From positions 2,232,001 through 2,296,000 of the forward strand of contig NZ_CP044231.1 in the NCBI RefSeq assembly GCF_008727755.1: a DNA stretch of 64,000 nucleotides, written 5' to 3'. This document shows, in pieces, positions 33,184 through 42,392 of this stretch (its first letter is position 1; every line of letters starts with the position of its first letter). The notes under the pieces were generated by a model, which was given only the letters and a program-made list of their open reading frames with translations, searched no databases and was not told the DNA's origin. This DNA is from Microbacterium caowuchunii. Its GTDB lineage: Bacteria > Actinomycetota > Actinomycetes > Actinomycetales > Microbacteriaceae. Made by a program: the position numbers and the translations under genes.

Positions 33184-34130
33184 TCCGGTACACGCTGACC
33201 AGGCTGGCCCTGCTCGTTCTGGGGCTCGTCGTCGCCAGCGTGATCATCTTCCTCACCCTGCGGGTGCTGCCCGGGGACGTGGCCCAGCTGATCGCCGGGA
33301 CGAACTCCACCCCCGAGCAGGTCGCCGGCATCCGTGATCAGCTGGGGCTCGACCGGCCGCTCCCGGCACAGTACGCGGAGTGGATCGGGGGCGTCGTCCG
33401 AGGCGACCTCGGCCGGTCGCTGCTGACCGGCACCCCGGTGAGCGACGAGCTCTGGCAGAAGGCGCAGGTGACCGTCCCGCTCGGCGTGCTGGCCCTCGTG
33501 ATCGCCCTGCTCCTGAGCGCACCGCTGGGCGTCTACTCCGCCCTCCGGCGGGGACGCGCGGGCGGCACCGCCGTCGGCGTCGCCGCGCAGGCTTTCGCGG
33601 CGGTCCCGGTGGTCTGGGCGGGCATGATGCTGGTCGTCGTGTTCGCGGTGTGGCTGGCCTGGTTGCCGGCGCAGGGCTTCCCCCGCGCGGGCTGGTCGGA
33701 CCCCGTCGCGGCGGTGCGCTCGCTGATCCTCCCCGCGCTGACCATCGGCGTGGTCGAGGGCGCCATGCTGCTGCGCTTCATCCGGTCGGCGACCCTGCAG
33801 GCCATCGGGCAGGACTACGTGCGTACCGCCGCAGCGACCGGACTGACCCGCACCCAGGCGCTCCTGCGCCACGGCCTGCCCAACGTCGGACTCTCCGTCG
33901 TCTCCGTGCTCGGACTGCAGATCGCCGGCATCGTGGTGGGGGCGGTAGTGATCGAGCAGTTGTTCTCGCTCCCCGGGATCGGGCGGATGCTGGTCGCCGA
34001 CGTGAGCGCGCGCGATCTGCCCAAGGTGCAGGGCGAACTGCTCGCGCTGACGGCATTCGTGCTGATCATCGGATTCGTCGTCGACCTCGTCCACCGGGCG
34101 ATCGACCCCCGCCAGCGGGAGGCGACATGA
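33180..34130 (+). CDS. ABC transporter permease (DppB-type)
   Basis: 316 residues with six membrane helices and the BPD-transp-1 EAA loop (YVRTAAATGLTRTQALLRHGLPN). An N-terminal VIRYTLTRLALLVLGLVVASVIIF and a long first external loop ending RSLLTGTPV are typical of DppB. The GTG at 33180 overlaps the lipoprotein stop (GTGA). It forms a heterodimeric channel with the next gene product. Confidence 0.93.
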   Translation: MIRYTLTRLALLVLGLVVASVIIFLTLRVLPGDVAQLIAGTNSTPEQVAGIRDQLGLDRPLPAQYAEWIGGVVRGDLGRSLLTGTPVSDELWQKAQVTVPLGVLALVIALLLSAPLGVYSALRRGRAGGTAVGVAAQAFAAVPVVWAGMMLVVVFAVWLAWLPAQGFPRAGWSDPVAAVRSLILPALTIGVVEGAMLLRFIRSATLQAIGQDYVRTAAATGLTRTQALLRHGLPNVGLSVVSVLGLQIAGIVVGAVVIEQLFSLPGIGRMLVADVSARDLPKVQGELLALTAFVLIIGFVVDLVHRAIDPRQREAT

Positions 34131-35038
34131 CGGGCGCGCGCAGTACCGCACCCCGCACCCGCTCCTGGTTCAGGAGACTCTGGTCGCTGCCCACAGGGGC
34201 CTTCGGCATCGTCGTCGTGGCGCTGATCGCGCTCACCGCCGTGATCTCGCAGTTCTGGACCCCGTTCGACCCGCGGACGACGGACGTGTCCGGGCGCTGG
34301 GCGGGACCCGGGTGGCCGCATCTGCTGGGCACGGACGGCACCGGGCGCGACATCCTGAGCCTGGTCATGGCGGGCTCCCGCACGACGCTCCTGGTCGCCG
34401 TCGGAGCCGGCGTCATCGCGACGCTGCTGGGTCTCGTCCTCGCCGCACTCGGTGCGCTCACCGCACGCTGGGTGCGGGAGTCGGTGGCGGTCCTGGTGGA
34501 CATCCTCATCGCCTTCCCGGTCCTCATCATCGCCATGATGATCTCCGCCGTGTGGGGCGGTTCGCTCTGGGTGGTGGTCTGGGCGGTCGGCATCGGATTC
34601 GGCGTGAACATCGCCCGGGTGAGCCGTCCGGAACTGCGCCGCGTCCTGCACAGCGAGTTCGTCGTCGCCGGGCGGGCGTCCGGGCTCACCCCCCTGCAGA
34701 ACCTCGTCCGGCACCTGCTCCCCAACGTGGCTCCCGTCTTCATCGTGCAGCTCTCCTGGAGCATGGCGGTCGCGGTTCTCGCCGAAGCGGGCCTGTCCTA
34801 TCTCGGCTTCGGCGCTCCGGTGACCGAGCCCTCGTGGGGCGTCCTCCTCGCCGATCTGCAGCGCTTCATCACGGTCCACCCGTTCGCGGTGGTCGTGCCG
34901 GGCGTCGCCATCACCCTCACGGTGCTCGGATTCAACCTCCTCGGTGACGGACTGCGCGAGGCCACCGATCCGACCCTCGCCCGGCGCTCCCCCGCTGCAC
35001 GGGCGGCGCGCACGCACATCCCGGAGGTGGTCGCATGA
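34127..35038 (+). CDS. ABC transporter permease (DppC-type)
   Basis: 303 residues, the second permease of the importer. The N-terminal OppC_N segment (FGIVVVALIALTAVISQFWTPFDPR), PHLLGTDGTGRDILS and the EAA loop (FVVAGRASGLTPLQNLVRHLLPN) are characteristic. About six membrane helices. ATGA overlap with both neighbours. Confidence 0.93.
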   Translation: MTGARSTAPRTRSWFRRLWSLPTGAFGIVVVALIALTAVISQFWTPFDPRTTDVSGRWAGPGWPHLLGTDGTGRDILSLVMAGSRTTLLVAVGAGVIATLLGLVLAALGALTARWVRESVAVLVDILIAFPVLIIAMMISAVWGGSLWVVVWAVGIGFGVNIARVSRPELRRVLHSEFVVAGRASGLTPLQNLVRHLLPNVAPVFIVQLSWSMAVAVLAEAGLSYLGFGAPVTEPSWGVLLADLQRFITVHPFAVVVPGVAITLTVLGFNLLGDGLREATDPTLARRSPAARAARTHIPEVVA

Positions 35039-35838
35039 GCCTCGACGTGCAGGACCTCGTCATCGAGATCGGCGGGCGCCGGGTCGTCGACGGTGTCTCC
35101 TTCCACGTGCCGGACGGCGCCCGCGTGGGCGTCATCGGCGAGTCCGGCTCCGGGAAGTCCCTCACCGCCCTGGCGGTCCTCGGGCTCCTCCCCGACGAGG
35201 CGGTCGCCTCCGGCAGCATCCGCTGGGACGACCGCGAGATCCTGGACCTCCCGGACCGTGAGCTCGCGAAGCTCCGCGGCAGCGAGATCGGGATCGTCTT
35301 CCAGGAGCCGCAGACGGCGCTGAACCCGATCCGCACGGTCGGGCGCCAGATCACCGCGGCCCCCCGCATCCACCAGGGGCTCGCGCGACGCGACCGCCGG
35401 GCGCGGGCTGTCGCGGACGCGGAACGCGTCCGCCTGCCGGATCCGGCGCGCATCGTCGACCGGTACCCGCATCAACTGTCCGGAGGTCAGCGGCAGCGGG
35501 TCGCGATCGCCGTCGCGCTCGCGTGCCGCCCCCGCCTCCTGATCGCCGACGAGCCGACGACGGCGCTCGACGTGACGATCCAGGCGGAGATCCTGGATCT
35601 CCTGCGGTCACTCGTGTCGGACGCGGGCATGTCGCTCGTGTTCATCACCCACGACCTCGCCGTCCTCTCCCAGATCGCGACGCACGCGATCGTGCTGGAG
35701 CGCGGCCGCGTCGTCGAGTCCGCCCCCGTCCCTCAGCTGCTGAGCGCCCCGCGCTCCGCGGTGGCGCAGGGGCTCCTGCGCGACGCCACCGCGACGCTCT
35801 GGCGACCGGAGTCCGACCGATCGGGAGGAACGGCATGA
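35035..35838 (+). CDS. ABC transporter ATP-binding protein (DppD-type, short)
   Basis: 267 residues: Walker [11 protein letters not shown]-loop VFQEP, signature LSGGQRQRV, Walker [14 protein letters not shown]-loop FITHD. It is shorter than DppD/OppD (about 330) and lacks the C-terminal oligopeptide-transport extension with its Cys cluster. Pairs with the next gene product to energise the importer; overlapping starts indicate coupled expression. Confidence 0.93.
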   Translation: MSLDVQDLVIEIGGRRVVDGVSFHVPDGARVGVIGESGSGKSLTALAVLGLLPDEAVASGSIRWDDREILDLPDRELAKLRGSEIGIVFQEPQTALNPIRTVGRQITAAPRIHQGLARRDRRARAVADAERVRLPDPARIVDRYPHQLSGGQRQRVAIAVALACRPRLLIADEPTTALDVTIQAEILDLLRSLVSDAGMSLVFITHDLAVLSQIATHAIVLERGRVVESAPVPQLLSAPRSAVAQGLLRDATATLWRPESDRSGGTA

Positions 35839-36638
35839 GCGTCCTCGTGCGCGCCCGAGGCATCGGGCGGACGTATCCCGGCCCGCGGACGGCACTGTTC
35901 ACGCCGCGTCCGGTGACCAGGGCGCTCGTCGACGTGGACATCGACGTGGACGAGGGATCCGCCCTCGGCATCATCGGGGAATCCGGTTCCGGGAAGTCGA
36001 CCCTGGTGCGCATCCTGCTGGGTCTGGACCGAGCGACCACCGGCACGGTCTCCTTCGACGGGCGCCCGGTGGACGCCGCCGCATCCGCCCGTCGGCTGCA
36101 CTGGCTGCGCCGCGAGACGGGGATCGTGTTCCAGGACCCCTACGCCTCCCTCGACCCGCGGATGAGCGTGGGACGGATCATCGCCGAACCGCTCTGGGCG
36201 CTCGGGATCGAGGGCGATCGACGCTCCCGCGTGGCGGAGGTGCTCGTCGACGTCGGGCTCGACGCGGATGCGGCGACCCGCTATCCGCACGAGTTCTCCG
36301 GCGGTCAGCGCCAGCGCATCGCACTGGCCCGCGCCATCGTGCACCGGCCCCGCCTCCTGGTCGGGGACGAGCCGCTGTCCGCGCTGGACGTGACGGTACG
36401 CGCGCAGATCCTCGAGCTGCTGGCCGCGCTCCGGCGACGCGACGGGCTGACGCTGGTCATGGTGTCCCACGACATCGGCGTCGTGCAGAGTCTGTGCGAT
36501 CAGGTCGTGGTCCTCAAGGACGGCGCGGTCGTCGAGGAAGGCCCCACCGAACGGGTCCTGCTGCGTCCCCAGGCGGCGTACACCCGGCGGCTGCTCGCCG
36601 CGATCCCCACGATCGACCCCGGCCGCACGGCGCGCTGA
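35835..36638 (+). CDS. ABC transporter ATP-binding protein (DppF-type, short)
   Basis: 267 residues: Walker [11 protein letters not shown]-loop VFQDPYASLDPR (typical of DppF/OppF), signature FSGGQRQRI, Walker B LLVGDEPLSALD, H-loop VSHD. Last gene of the five-gene importer, it converges on the GNAT gene with only 11 bases between stops. Like its partner it lacks the usual C-terminal extension. Confidence 0.93.
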   Translation: MSVLVRARGIGRTYPGPRTALFTPRPVTRALVDVDIDVDEGSALGIIGESGSGKSTLVRILLGLDRATTGTVSFDGRPVDAAASARRLHWLRRETGIVFQDPYASLDPRMSVGRIIAEPLWALGIEGDRRSRVAEVLVDVGLDADAATRYPHEFSGGQRQRIALARAIVHRPRLLVGDEPLSALDVTVRAQILELLAALRRRDGLTLVMVSHDIGVVQSLCDQVVVLKDGAVVEEGPTERVLLRPQAAYTRRLLAAIPTIDPGRTAR

Positions 36639-36649
36639 GCGCCGGCCGG

Positions 36650-37261
36650 TCAGCGGCGGAACAGACCGCGCTTCTTCACCGGGTTCAGCGACTTCTGCAG
36701 GTAGATCGTCCCGAGCCAGCGGCCGAACTTGAAGCCGACCCGGCCCATCCGCCCGACCTCGACGAACCCCAGCCGCTCGTGCAGCGCGATCGACGCCTCA
36801 GCGCCCTTGTCGCTGATGACCGCGACGAGTTCCCGGATGCCCTTCTCCTCGCAGGCGCGGATGAGCGCCTGCAGCAGCGCCCGCCCGAGGCCCTTGCCGG
36901 ACGCGGCCTGGCCCAGGTAGATCGAGTCCTCGACCGTGTAGCGGTAGGCGGACTTGCCGGCCCAGGGCTGCGCCAGCGCGTAGCCGAGGATCTGCCCGGA
37001 CGGGGACTCGGCGACGAGGAACGGCAGGTCCAGCCGTGCGAGCAGGTCGTACTTGTCCCGCCACTTCGCGTGCGACCAGCGCTTCTCGTCGAAGGTGACG
37101 ACCGAGTTGGTCACGTAGTAGTTGTAGATCTCCCGGATGTCGGGCAGATCGCGCGGCTCGGCCGGGCGGATCGTGTACGTGAACGGGCGCTCCGGCTCGA
37201 CCGGCCGGCGCAGATGCCACGGCATCCGGCGCCGGGACCGATCGTATTCCTCCTCGAGCAT
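36650..37261 (-). CDS. GNAT family N-acetyltransferase (phosphinothricin-acetyltransferase-like)
   Basis: 203 residues. After a 30-residue basic N-terminus, the domain starts YTIRPAEPRDLPDIREIYNYYVTNSVVTFD, the pattern of the Pat/Bar/YncA group, with the acetyl-CoA loop QAASGKGLGRALL and the C-terminal ALHERLGFVEVG. It could acetylate methionine analogues or an antibiotic amine. The C-terminus is Lys/Arg-rich. It lies 10 nt after the ung stop and probably belongs to the same transcript. Confidence 0.85.
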   Translation of the reverse strand: MLEEEYDRSRRRMPWHLRRPVEPERPFTYTIRPAEPRDLPDIREIYNYYVTNSVVTFDEKRWSHAKWRDKYDLLARLDLPFLVAESPSGQILGYALAQPWAGKSAYRYTVEDSIYLGQAASGKGLGRALLQALIRACEEKGIRELVAVISDKGAEASIALHERLGFVEVGRMGRVGFKFGRWLGTIYLQKSLNPVKKRGLFRR

Positions 37262-37271
37262 GGCCGACAGC

Positions 37272-37964
37272 CTACGCGGGAATGCGCCAGTCGACGGGCA
37301 GAGCCCCCTGCTGCTCGAGCAGCGCGTTCGCGCGTGAGAAGGGCCGGGACCCGAAGAACCCCCGACGCGCGGAGAGCGGGGACGGATGCGCGGATTCGAT
37401 GATCGGGGTGTCGCCCAGCAGCGGCCGGAGCCCCGCCGCATCCCGGCCCCACAGGATGGCGACCAGCGGTGCGTCGCGGGCGGCGAGCGTGCGGATGGCG
37501 TGCTCGGTGACCTTCTCCCAGCCCCATCCCCGGTGCGATCCCGGCGCACCGGGAGACACCGTGAGCACGCGGTTGAGCAGCAGGACGCCCCGGTCGCTCC
37601 ACGCGGAGAGATCGCCGTGCGGCGCCGGGGGGATGCCGAGATCGTCCTCGAGCTCGCGGTAGATGTTGCCGAGGCTCCGAGGGAGCGGACGGACGTGCGC
37701 GTCGACGGCGAAGGACAGGCCGATGGGGTGACCGGGCGTCGGGTACGGATCCTGCCCGACGATGAGCACCCGGACATCCTGCAGCGGACGCTGGAAGGCC
37801 CGCAGTACACGGTCCCCTGCGGGCAGGTACGGCCGGCCCGCAGCCGTCTCGGCACGGAGCCGGTCGCCGATCGCCGCGATGTCGGCCGCCACCGGCGCGA
37901 GCGCGTCGGCCCAGCCCGGATCGATCAGGCCGCTCGCGGCGAGTTCGGGGAGCGAGGCGGACAC
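37272..37964 (-). CDS. ung: Uracil-DNA glycosylase (family 1)
   Basis: 230 residues. The water-activating loop [16 protein letters not shown] (Asp72) and the minor-groove loop [14 protein letters not shown] (His193) are both intact, so it should remove uracil from DNA. The GTG start at 37964 lies 3 nt after the phosphoribosyltransferase stop, so the genes are in one operon. Confidence 0.95.
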   Translation of the reverse strand: MSASLPELAASGLIDPGWADALAPVAADIAAIGDRLRAETAAGRPYLPAGDRVLRAFQRPLQDVRVLIVGQDPYPTPGHPIGLSFAVDAHVRPLPRSLGNIYRELEDDLGIPPAPHGDLSAWSDRGVLLLNRVLTVSPGAPGSHRGWGWEKVTEHAIRTLAARDAPLVAILWGRDAAGLRPLLGDTPIIESAHPSPLSARRGFFGSRPFSRANALLEQQGALPVDWRIPA

Positions 37965-37967
37965 GGC

Positions 37968-38489
37968 TCAGGCGGAGGCCGGTAGGCCCGCGTCCTCTTC
38001 GATGACGGAGCCCCGGAACGACCAGGGGAAGTCGATCCAGAGGTCGGTGTCCTTCCAGCTGAAGTCGGGCTGGATGATCGTCGTCGGCTTCGTGTAGATC
38101 ACCGCCGATCGGACGTCGGCGCCGCGGTCGGTGAGCAGCCGCACCGCCAGATCCAGGGTGCGGCCGCTGTCGGCGACGTCGTCCACGAGCAGGACGCGAC
38201 GCCCATCCAGGTAGGTCATGTCGAGCTCCGGCGGCAGCACCTCCGGAGCGTCCAGGACGGTCCCGATGCCGGTGTAGAACTCGACGTTGATCGCACCGCA
38301 GTTCTTCGCGCCGAGTCCGTAGGCGATCGCACCGGCGGGCAGCAGCCCGCCACGGGCGATCGCGACGACCACCTCGGGGACGAACCCCGCGGCGAGGATC
38401 GCCCGCGCCATGTCGCGGCTCGCCTGGCCGAAGCCGTCCCAGCTCAACGTCTCCCGTACCTGCGCCACCGCGCCCGCTTCGTCACTCAC
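37968..38489 (-). CDS. Phosphoribosyltransferase (Gpt/xanthine-guanine type)
   Basis: 173 residues with the PRPP-binding motif VLLVDDVADSGRTL and VVAIARGGLLPAGAIAYGLG near the pyrophosphate loop. Resembles the actinobacterial Gpt-like purine phosphoribosyltransferases, so purine salvage is likely but the base is unproven. It starts at a GTG with TAGGCT exactly 6 nt upstream and leads the operon with ung and the GNAT gene. Confidence 0.85.
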   Translation of the reverse strand: MSDEAGAVAQVRETLSWDGFGQASRDMARAILAAGFVPEVVVAIARGGLLPAGAIAYGLGAKNCGAINVEFYTGIGTVLDAPEVLPPELDMTYLDGRRVLLVDDVADSGRTLDLAVRLLTDRGADVRSAVIYTKPTTIIQPDFSWKDTDLWIDFPWSFRGSVIEEDAGLPASA

Positions 38490-38495
38490 TCCCCC

Positions 38496-38501
38496 AGCCT
38501 A
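38496..38501 (-). promoter_or_regulatory. -10 element (TAGGCT), leaderless promoter of the phosphoribosyltransferase-ung operon
   Basis: Minus-strand TAGGCT with a 6-nt spacer to the GTG at 38489. Confidence 0.5.
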
Positions 38502-38567
38502 GAGCCGCACCGGGCTCCGTCATGCCGGGCCTGCTCCCGCGTTGCGCGGCAGCCGGGCCGGGGCCGC

Positions 38568-38573
38568 TAACGT
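38568..38573 (+). promoter_or_regulatory. -10 element (TAACGT), leaderless promoter of the MFS gene
   Basis: TAACGT with a 6-nt spacer (gtcgcc) to the ATG at 38580. Confidence 0.5.
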
Positions 38574-38579
38574 GTCGCC

Positions 38580-40058
38580 ATGACCGGAATCGACGCCGGC
38601 GGGCGGCTGCGTTCCTCCGCCGTGGGAATCACCACCGCACTCATCGGCTGGTTCATCCTGGTGGAGGTCACCAGCGGCATCCTGCAGGGGTACTACGTGC
38701 CGCTGTTCAGCGACATCGTGTCCCATCTGGGCGTCCACGACTCCGACGTGAACTGGTTCGAGGCGGCGCAGCTGTTGCTGTCGGCACTGGTGGTCCCGGT
38801 GCTCGCCAAGCTCGGCGACATGTACGGCCACAAGCGCATCCTGCTGATCGCCACGATCCTGACCGCGGGAGCGACCTGGTGGCTGGCCTTCGCCGGATCG
38901 TTCTGGAGCTTCCTCATCGCCTGGGCACTGCAGGGCTTCTACGTCGTGTGGCTGCCGCTCGAGATCGCGCTCATCTTCGAACGCGGCCGTCGCAGCGGGC
39001 ACGGCGTCTCGGCCACTCGACGGGCCGCGGGACTGCTGGTGGTGGGGCTGCAGGCCGGCGCCATCATCGGCGCGCTCGCAGCGGGCCGGATCTTCGCGGC
39101 GACATCCGAGAACCTCACGCTCACCCTGATGATCCCGGCCGTCGCCGTCACGCTCGTCGCCCTCGTGATCTGGTTCGGCGTCCCCGAGTCCGAGCCCGTC
39201 CGCGGGCGTCGCCTGGACGGCGGCGGGTTCGTCCTCCTCGCCCTTGCTCTGCTGTTCGTCACGAGCGCCCTCACCTTCCTGCGCCTGAACGGACCGGGAT
39301 TCGTGTGGACCTGGGTGCTGCTGGCGGCCGGATTGGTGGCGGGCGCGGTGTTCGTCCGGTACGAGCTGCGCCAGGACGACCCGGCGGTGGACATCCGGGT
39401 GCTGCGCAAGCCCGAGATGTGGCCGGTCCAGGCCACCGCCGCTCTCGTCGGGATCAGCCTGCTCGGCGCGCAGGGGCCACTGTCGACCTACGCCGGCACG
39501 GACACCGCGCTCGGCTACGGGCTGGGGCTGGATGCGACCGGACGCTCGAACGTGATCGGCGTCTACCTCGTCTCCCTCATCGTCGGCGCGGTCGTGTTCG
39601 CACTCACGTCGCGCCGCGCCAGCCCCCGGCTGGTGCTCATCGCCGCGTCCGTCCTCGTCGGGATCGGGTACCTGCTCTTCCTGCCCTTCCACCTCGAGCT
39701 CTGGCAGGTGCTCCTGAACCTGTCGATCGCCGGACTCGGGTCCGGCGCGCTGGTCGCCGCGCTGCCGGCGGCGGCCGCGGCGGCCGCTCCCCGCGGCCAG
39801 ACCGGCATCGCCTCGGGCCTGACGAACACGACGAAGACGATCGGCGGGACGTTCGCCTCCGCGGTCTTCGGGGTCGTCCTCGCCGCCGGGGCGGGGGCGG
39901 TCGCGAGCCAGACCGCGGCCTCACTCGGGGGGTACATGGCGGTGTGGACGATCTGCGCCGTCGGAGGGTTCGTCGCGGCGGCGGTCCTGCTGTTCGTGCC
40001 CAAGGTGGCCTTCGCGGACGCCGAGGAGGTCGCCGTCAGCCCGACGGTGGCGGAGTAG
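38580..40058 (+). CDS. MFS transporter (probably 14-helix drug-exporter type)
   Basis: 492 residues, hydrophobic throughout, with the MFS loop motif A variant KLGDMYGHKRIL between helices 2 and 3, and length and spacing fitting a DHA2-like 14-helix exporter. The substrate is unknown. Transcribed alone from a leaderless promoter and convergent with the SDR gene, with only 21 bases between stops and a self-complementary CCCGCGCGCGGG in the gap. Confidence 0.87.
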   Translation: MTGIDAGGRLRSSAVGITTALIGWFILVEVTSGILQGYYVPLFSDIVSHLGVHDSDVNWFEAAQLLLSALVVPVLAKLGDMYGHKRILLIATILTAGATWWLAFAGSFWSFLIAWALQGFYVVWLPLEIALIFERGRRSGHGVSATRRAAGLLVVGLQAGAIIGALAAGRIFAATSENLTLTLMIPAVAVTLVALVIWFGVPESEPVRGRRLDGGGFVLLALALLFVTSALTFLRLNGPGFVWTWVLLAAGLVAGAVFVRYELRQDDPAVDIRVLRKPEMWPVQATAALVGISLLGAQGPLSTYAGTDTALGYGLGLDATGRSNVIGVYLVSLIVGAVVFALTSRRASPRLVLIAASVLVGIGYLLFLPFHLELWQVLLNLSIAGLGSGALVAALPAAAAAAAPRGQTGIASGLTNTTKTIGGTFASAVFGVVLAAGAGAVASQTAASLGGYMAVWTICAVGGFVAAAVLLFVPKVAFADAEEVAVSPTVAE

Positions 40059-40079
40059 GGCCGCACCCGCGCGCGGGCG

Positions 40080-40859
40080 TCAGTCCCCGCGGACCCGCAG
40101 CGGCGCGCGGGCCAGCAGGTACTGGGCGGACTGCGCCACGGGGCGCATCGTCACGAGGTCGAGGTTCACGTGTCCCGGCGCGTCCAGCGCGTAAGCGATG
40201 ACGTCGGCGACGTCGTCCGCCGTCAAGGGCTGTTCCACGCCGTCGTACACGCTCTCGGCCGCGGTGGCGTCGCCGCCCAGGCGGTTGAGGGTGAACTCGG
40301 GCGTGTGCACCATCCCGGGTGCGATCTCCACGACCCGGATGGGTTCCCCGTTGAGTTCCAGCCGCAAGGCGTGCGCCAGCATCGCCTCTCCCGCCTTCGC
40401 GGCGTTGTAGCCGGCACCGCCGGCGTAGGCGGACTGGGCGGCGGTCGAGGTGACGAAGAGCAGGTCCCCGTGCCCGTCCTCGGCCGCGGCCCGGCGGACG
40501 AGCGGGAGGAGATGGGCGACCAGGCGCTGAGCCGACATGACGTTCACCTCGAACATCCAGCGCCAGTCCTCGGCGGAGCCGTCCTCGACCCGGTCGGTGC
40601 CGCGCGCCCCGCCGGCGATCTGCACCAGGGCGTGCACGGGTCCGGATTCGGCCAGCCACTGCGCCAGCGCGGCGATGTCCGCCTCGACCGTGAGGTCGGC
40701 CGCATAGGCGGTCACCCCGATCTCCTCCTCGAGGGACTCGAGGCGGTCCGCCCGGCGCGCGACCGCGACGACGTCCCACCCGCGGGCGCGCAGCATCCGC
40801 GCCGTCGCCTCCCCGATCCCGGAGCTCGCCCCGGTCACCACCGCACGCCTGTTCGTCAT
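40080..40859 (-). CDS. Short-chain dehydrogenase/reductase
   Basis: 259 residues, classical SDR: cofactor motif TGASSGIG at 10-17, catalytic Ser138 and Tyr151-x3-Lys155 (YNAAK). The Arg at the end of strand 2 (ARRADRL) favours NADP(H). In the NNAG region the Asn is replaced (QIAGGA). Closest in appearance to the YdfG/serine 3-dehydrogenase group; substrate unknown. TAGCGT lies 7 nt before the ATG. Confidence 0.88.
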   Translation of the reverse strand: MTNRRAVVTGASSGIGEATARMLRARGWDVVAVARRADRLESLEEEIGVTAYAADLTVEADIAALAQWLAESGPVHALVQIAGGARGTDRVEDGSAEDWRWMFEVNVMSAQRLVAHLLPLVRRAAAEDGHGDLLFVTSTAAQSAYAGGAGYNAAKAGEAMLAHALRLELNGEPIRVVEIAPGMVHTPEFTLNRLGGDATAAESVYDGVEQPLTADDVADVIAYALDAPGHVNLDLVTMRPVAQSAQYLLARAPLRVRGD

Positions 40860-40866
40860 GCCCCCC

Positions 40867-40872
40867 ACGCTA
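40867..40872 (-). promoter_or_regulatory. -10 element (TAGCGT) of the SDR gene
   Basis: Minus-strand TAGCGT with a 7-nt spacer to the ATG at 40859, so nearly or fully leaderless. Confidence 0.45.
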
Positions 40873-40914
40873 CGCACTCCGGCGAGGGCGGTGTTACGTC
40901 CCGTGTCCGGTGCA

Positions 40915-40943
40915 TTGTCGGGTCGACACGCGGCCCCTACTCT
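40915..40943 (+). promoter_or_regulatory. Promoter of metY (TTGTCG - 17 nt - TACTCT)
   Basis: The best two-box promoter in the window, with a 17-nt spacer. It predicts a leader of about 45 nt before the metY ATG, where CAGGAG provides a ribosome site. The remaining leader contains CCGCG/CGCGG but no riboswitch I can identify. Confidence 0.6.
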
Positions 40944-40995
40944 CGGATGAGGCCGCGACACCCGCCGCGGCGCCGATGACTTTCAGGAGTACGAG

Positions 40996-42318
40996 ATGTC
41001 CGCACCCGAGAACTGGCGTTTCGAGACCAAGCAGGTCCACTCCGGCGCGCAGCCGGACCCGGTGACGAAGGCACGGGCCACCCCGATCTACCAGACCACG
41101 TCCTACGTGTTCGACAACGCGGACCACGCGGCGAACCTGTTCGCCCTCGCCGAGTTCGGCAACATCTACACCCGCATCCAGAACCCCACCCAGGATGTCG
41201 TGGAGCAGCGCGTCGCGGCACTCGAGGGGGGCACCGGCGCCCTGCTCGTCTCGTCCGGCCAGGCCGCGGAGACGTTCGCCGTGCTCAACATCGCCCAGGC
41301 GGGCGATCACATCGTGTCGTCCAGCTCGATCTACGGCGGCACCTACAACCTCTTCAAGTACACGCTGGCGAAGCTCGGGATCACGACCACGTTCGTGGAG
41401 AACCAGGACGACGCCGAGGAGTGGCGCCGCGCCGTCCAGCCGAACACCAAGCTGTTCTTCGCCGAGACCATCGGCAACCCGCAGATCAACGTGCTCGACA
41501 TCCGCACGGTCGCCGACATCGCCCACGAGGCCGGCGTCCCGCTCATCGTCGACAACACGATCGCGACGCCGTACCTGATCCGTCCCTTCGAGCACGGCGC
41601 GGACATCATCGTGCACTCGGCCACGAAGTTCCTCGGCGGCCACGGCACCACGATCGGCGGCGTCATCGTCGACGGCGGCACCTTCGAGTGGTCGAAGAAC
41701 GTCGAGAAGTTCCCGGGTCTCACCGAGCCGGACCCGTCCTACCACGGCGCCAGCTACACGACCGCGGTCGGCGACGCCCTCGCCTACATCATCAAGGCGC
41801 GCGTCCAGTTGCTGCGCGACCTCGGCTCCTCCATCTCCCCGAACAGCGCGTTCCTGCTCATCCAGGGCATCGAGACGCTGTCGCTGCGCATGGAGCGCCA
41901 CGTGCAGAACGCGCAGGAGATCGCGGAGTGGCTCGAGAACCACGACGACATCGCCACCGTGAACTACTCGGGGCTGCCGAGCTCCCCGTGGTACGCCGCG
42001 GCGAACACCTACGCGCCCAAGGGCGTCGGTGCCGTCGTCTCGTTCGAGCTGAAGGGCGGCGTCGGGGCCGGACGCACGTTCGTCAACAGCCTCAGCCTGT
42101 TCAGCCACCTCGCCAACATCGGGGACGTGCGCTCGCTCGTCATCCACCCGGCGTCGACGACCCACTCGCAGCTCACGCCCGAGCAGCAGCTCACCTCGGG
42201 CGTCACGCCCGGTCTCGTCCGCCTGTCGGTCGGTATCGAGAACGTGGACGACCTGAAGGCGGACCTCGAGCAGGCACTCGCCGCCGCACGCGAGGTCGTG
42301 CAGGCCGCACGCGCCTGA
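40996..42318 (+). CDS. metY: O-acetylhomoserine sulfhydrylase (aminocarboxypropyltransferase)
   Basis: 440-residue PLP enzyme of the Cys/Met-metabolism family, making homocysteine from O-acetylhomoserine and sulfide. The start ETKQVHSGAQPDPVTKARATPIYQT is characteristic of the MetY group, and the PLP lysine is near residue 212 in HSATKFLGGHGT. Length (about 430-440) separates it from the shorter MetB/MetC (about 380). MetX, which supplies O-acetylhomoserine, is encoded 0.9 kb downstream. It has a strong terminator. Confidence 0.95.
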   Translation: MSAPENWRFETKQVHSGAQPDPVTKARATPIYQTTSYVFDNADHAANLFALAEFGNIYTRIQNPTQDVVEQRVAALEGGTGALLVSSGQAAETFAVLNIAQAGDHIVSSSSIYGGTYNLFKYTLAKLGITTTFVENQDDAEEWRRAVQPNTKLFFAETIGNPQINVLDIRTVADIAHEAGVPLIVDNTIATPYLIRPFEHGADIIVHSATKFLGGHGTTIGGVIVDGGTFEWSKNVEKFPGLTEPDPSYHGASYTTAVGDALAYIIKARVQLLRDLGSSISPNSAFLLIQGIETLSLRMERHVQNAQEIAEWLENHDDIATVNYSGLPSSPWYAAANTYAPKGVGAVVSFELKGGVGAGRTFVNSLSLFSHLANIGDVRSLVIHPASTTHSQLTPEQQLTSGVTPGLVRLSVGIENVDDLKADLEQALAAAREVVQAARA

Positions 42319-42328
42319 TCACCCGCGC

Positions 42329-42373
42329 AGAACGGATGCCCCGGACACCCCGCGTGTCCGGGGCATCCGTTCT
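42329..42373 (+). terminator. Terminator of metY
   Basis: Perfect 20-bp stem, 42329-42348 with 42354-42373, arms beginning AGAACGGATGCC, 5-nt loop, followed by tcctcac. The next gene has its own -10 8 bases later. Confidence 0.85.
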
Positions 42374-42380
42374 TCCTCAC

Positions 42381-42386
42381 TACGAT
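42381..42386 (+). promoter_or_regulatory. -10 element (TACGAT), leaderless promoter of the DUF1345 gene
   Basis: TACGAT with a 6-nt spacer to the GTG at 42393. The expected -35 region falls inside the metY terminator stem. Confidence 0.45.
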
Positions 42387-42392
42387 TGACCG

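Noticed and set aside
40860..40995. SAM riboswitch ahead of metY
   Set aside because: No SAM-I or SAM-II core visible; an ordinary promoter and a leader of about 45 nt explain the gap.
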